Part shown: positions 62,539 to 64,000 of the stretch, piece after piece
Layout: each line of letters opens with the position of its first letter
How positions within the stretch are numbered: position 1 is the first letter of the stretch
Source: JAGNGI01 sp035448825
GTDB taxonomy: Bacteria; Fidelibacterota; UBA2242
Reading direction: 5' to 3'
Assembly (NCBI GenBank): GCA_035448825.1
Contig: DAOTJS010000013.1
Span: 4,057-68,056, forward strand
DNA: 64,000 bases
Program-made: the position numbers and the translations under genes
The notes under the pieces: model-generated
What the model was told of the DNA's origin: nothing
The model's input: only the letters and a program-made list of their open reading frames with translations
Databases searched by the model: none

Positions 62539-64000
62539 ATGGCACGTCGTGTAGCGAGTTGTCTTTTAGCAATGTTGCTACCTATCGTTCTCTTTGCAGG
62601 GACCTCGGGTAAAATCGCTGGTTCAGTTATTGACAAGAACACAGGATCTCCTCTAGCCGGAGTAAACATTATTGTTACCGGTGGTGGATATAATCTGGGT
62701 GCGGCTACTGATTTGGATGGCTATTACAGCATTCTTAATGTTCCTGTCGGTACTTATACCGTGCGGTCGAGCTACATTGGCTATAAAGAAATGGTTTATA
62801 ACAATGTTGCTGTATCACTTGATTTAACCACAGAGTTAAATTTTGAGATGGAGCGGACAACGTTGGAATTTGAACAGGTGGTGGTCACTGCCGAAAGGCC
62901 AATGATCAGAAAAGATGCTACCAATACCAACATTATTAAGTCGGCTGATGAAATTGCCAACATGCCTTTACGAGGTATGCAAGAAATCGCGGCCAGTACT
63001 GCTGGTGTTGTCAAAGCGGAAAACAGTACCGCTATGAACATCCGGGGTGGACGTAGTGCTGAAACAGCACTTTATATTGATGGTGTTTTGGTTAATGATC
63101 CATACAATAATGCTGTGTATACTTATTTGCCAAATGAAGCCATCGAAGAAATGAGTGTTCAAACTGGCGGTTTTAATGCTGAATATGGTGATGCTATGTC
63201 CGGTATCGTCGCAATTACGACGAACGCAGGTAGTGAGAATTATTCTGCATCATTTCAGGCAATTACGGATGAGTTTCTAAAGGCGGATGAGAAAATCTTA
63301 GGTACTTACGGTTATGGGTATAACGAATATGTCGCTTCTGTTAGTGGCCCAATTATACCGAAAAGTAGCCACACATTTTTCATAAGTGGAACACGGCGGT
63401 ATGCCGCTGATGCCTGGCCATCCTATGGTTGGGTTGAAAATAAGTATCGTTTGGATGATTTTACTTATGATCAAGTTTTAACTAAGATTGATGGTTCGGG
63501 CAATACCTACTTAGACACAATTACCCATAAATATGATCTAACAGCGCGCATTCCGGGCCATTCAACTTCTGATTGGTCATGGAATGCCAAACTTAAATTC
63601 CAATTGGGTAAAAATATAGCATTGAAGACCAGCTATGTTTCTACTGATCGCGTCATCAATTCTGTCACTCCGATTGAAATTTTCAATATTGAACATATGG
63701 GAGAAGAAAGTCGGTATTCACATTCATTTAACGCTACCCTGACACATACGATAAGACAGAACACGTATTACGACCTGAAGTTCAACTGGTTTGATACTAA
63801 GAGGAAAATTTACGATGCTACCTTCGGTGACGACCTGGAAAAGTATGGCGATCCGTGGTTAAATCCCTGGCCGGATGATCCCGCGTATATCGGGGTTGCT
63901 TATACAGGTCGTATTACACCGGATTATTTCCAACCTGGCTGTCAATATGATGATTATTTCAAGAACCGGACAACTTATTGGGGAATTGATTTTGACATTG
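62539..64000 (+). CDS. TonB-dependent outer-membrane receptor, 5' part
   Basis: The frame opens at ATG 62539 after AAAGGAGG and stays open to the window edge (487 codons seen, 3' end missing). A signal peptide (residues 1-20, ending LFAG) is followed by a carboxypeptidase-regulatory-like beta-sandwich (about 24-110; GSVIDKNTGSPLAGVNIIV, ATDLDGYYSILNVPVGTYTV). A TonB plug domain follows (about 115-225; MNIRGGRSAETALYIDGVLV, GGFNAEYGDAMSGIVAITT), then barrel strands. Such receptors import or bind large ligands; the substrate is unknown. No SusD-like gene is visible in the window. Confidence 0.92.
   Translation, partial: MARRVASCLLAMLLPIVLFAGTSGKIAGSVIDKNTGSPLAGVNIIVTGGGYNLGAATDLDGYYSILNVPVGTYTVRSSYIGYKEMVYNNVAVSLDLTTELNFEMERTTLEFEQVVVTAERPMIRKDATNTNIIKSADEIANMPLRGMQEIAASTAGVVKAENSTAMNIRGGRSAETALYIDGVLVNDPYNNAVYTYLPNEAIEEMSVQTGGFNAEYGDAMSGIVAITTNAGSENYSASFQAITDEFLKADEKILGTYGYGYNEYVASVSGPIIPKSSHTFFISGTRRYAADAWPSYGWVENKYRLDDFTYDQVLTKIDGSGNTYLDTITHKYDLTARIPGHSTSDWSWNAKLKFQLGKNIALKTSYVSTDRVINSVTPIEIFNIEHMGEESRYSHSFNATLTHTIRQNTYYDLKFNWFDTKRKIYDATFGDDLEKYGDPWLNPWPDDPAYIGVAYTGRITPDYFQPGCQYDDYFKNRTTYWGIDFDI

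Overview
The window looks like a chromosomal contig from a Gram-negative, AT-leaning bacterium of the FCB superphylum (for example a Marinimicrobia/KSB1/Calditrichota-type lineage). That placement is inference from gene content: a DUF3078 outer-membrane protein, PorV-like beta-barrels, a TonB receptor with an N-terminal carboxypeptidase-regulatory-like domain, a long SecA with an insertion, LptF/G and Wza-type export. No rRNA or other phylogenetic marker was available to confirm it.

Layout. (1) 1-3400: mscL and a DUF3078 protein, a small gene carrying two in-frame stops, wecB, a cluster of palindromes and a DUF4405-like protein. (2) 3.4-23.0 kb: a minus-strand exopolysaccharide / O-antigen-type locus. 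In transcription order it holds a Wza-like exporter, a Wzz/BY-kinase with an unusual C-terminal extension, a small membrane protein, a Wzy/O-antigen-ligase-like protein, a PqqD-like / HPr-kinase-like / PRMT-like trio, a GT2, a methyltransferase, a GT39-like membrane protein, a flippase, four GT4 enzymes with a decayed asnB among them, and a CapK-like adenylate-forming enzyme. (3) 23.1-28.7 kb: signalling and radical-SAM genes directly upstream on the same strand (YgiQ, GAF histidine kinase, cNMP-FHA protein, radical SAM, response regulator). (4) 29-30.2 kb: a BaiN/HI0933-type flavoprotein.

(5) 30.6-43.0 kb, plus strand: housekeeping genes degP/Q, DUF2905, ileS, dksA-like, rluD-like, xerC/D, hpf, hprK, a sugar nucleotidyltransferase, metK and ahcY. 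(6) 42.96-49.8 kb: two tandem paralogous pairs, each a large lipoprotein followed by an outer-membrane beta-barrel. The first lipoprotein appears to lack a normal start codon (ACG). (7) 49.9-55.7 kb, minus strand: an LptF/G permease, a small helical protein, a secreted FN3-EEP phosphatase/nuclease lipoprotein and a NagB-PIG-L fusion. (8) 56.2-62.4 kb, plus strand: nusB, secA, tRNA-Leu(TAG), tig and clpP. (9) From 62.5 kb to the edge: the 5' part of a TonB-dependent receptor gene.

The intergenic spaces carry dispersed palindromes and repeats: AACCAATTT-armed hairpins, a roughly 75-bp element present as inverted copies on either side of nusB-secA, octamer CAATCATG repeats and TTTTTAGACA modules. 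The strongest leads are the PqqD/HprK-like/PRMT-like trio inside the polysaccharide locus, the kinase with a third membrane span and a periplasmic tail, and the duplicated lipoprotein-barrel cassettes.
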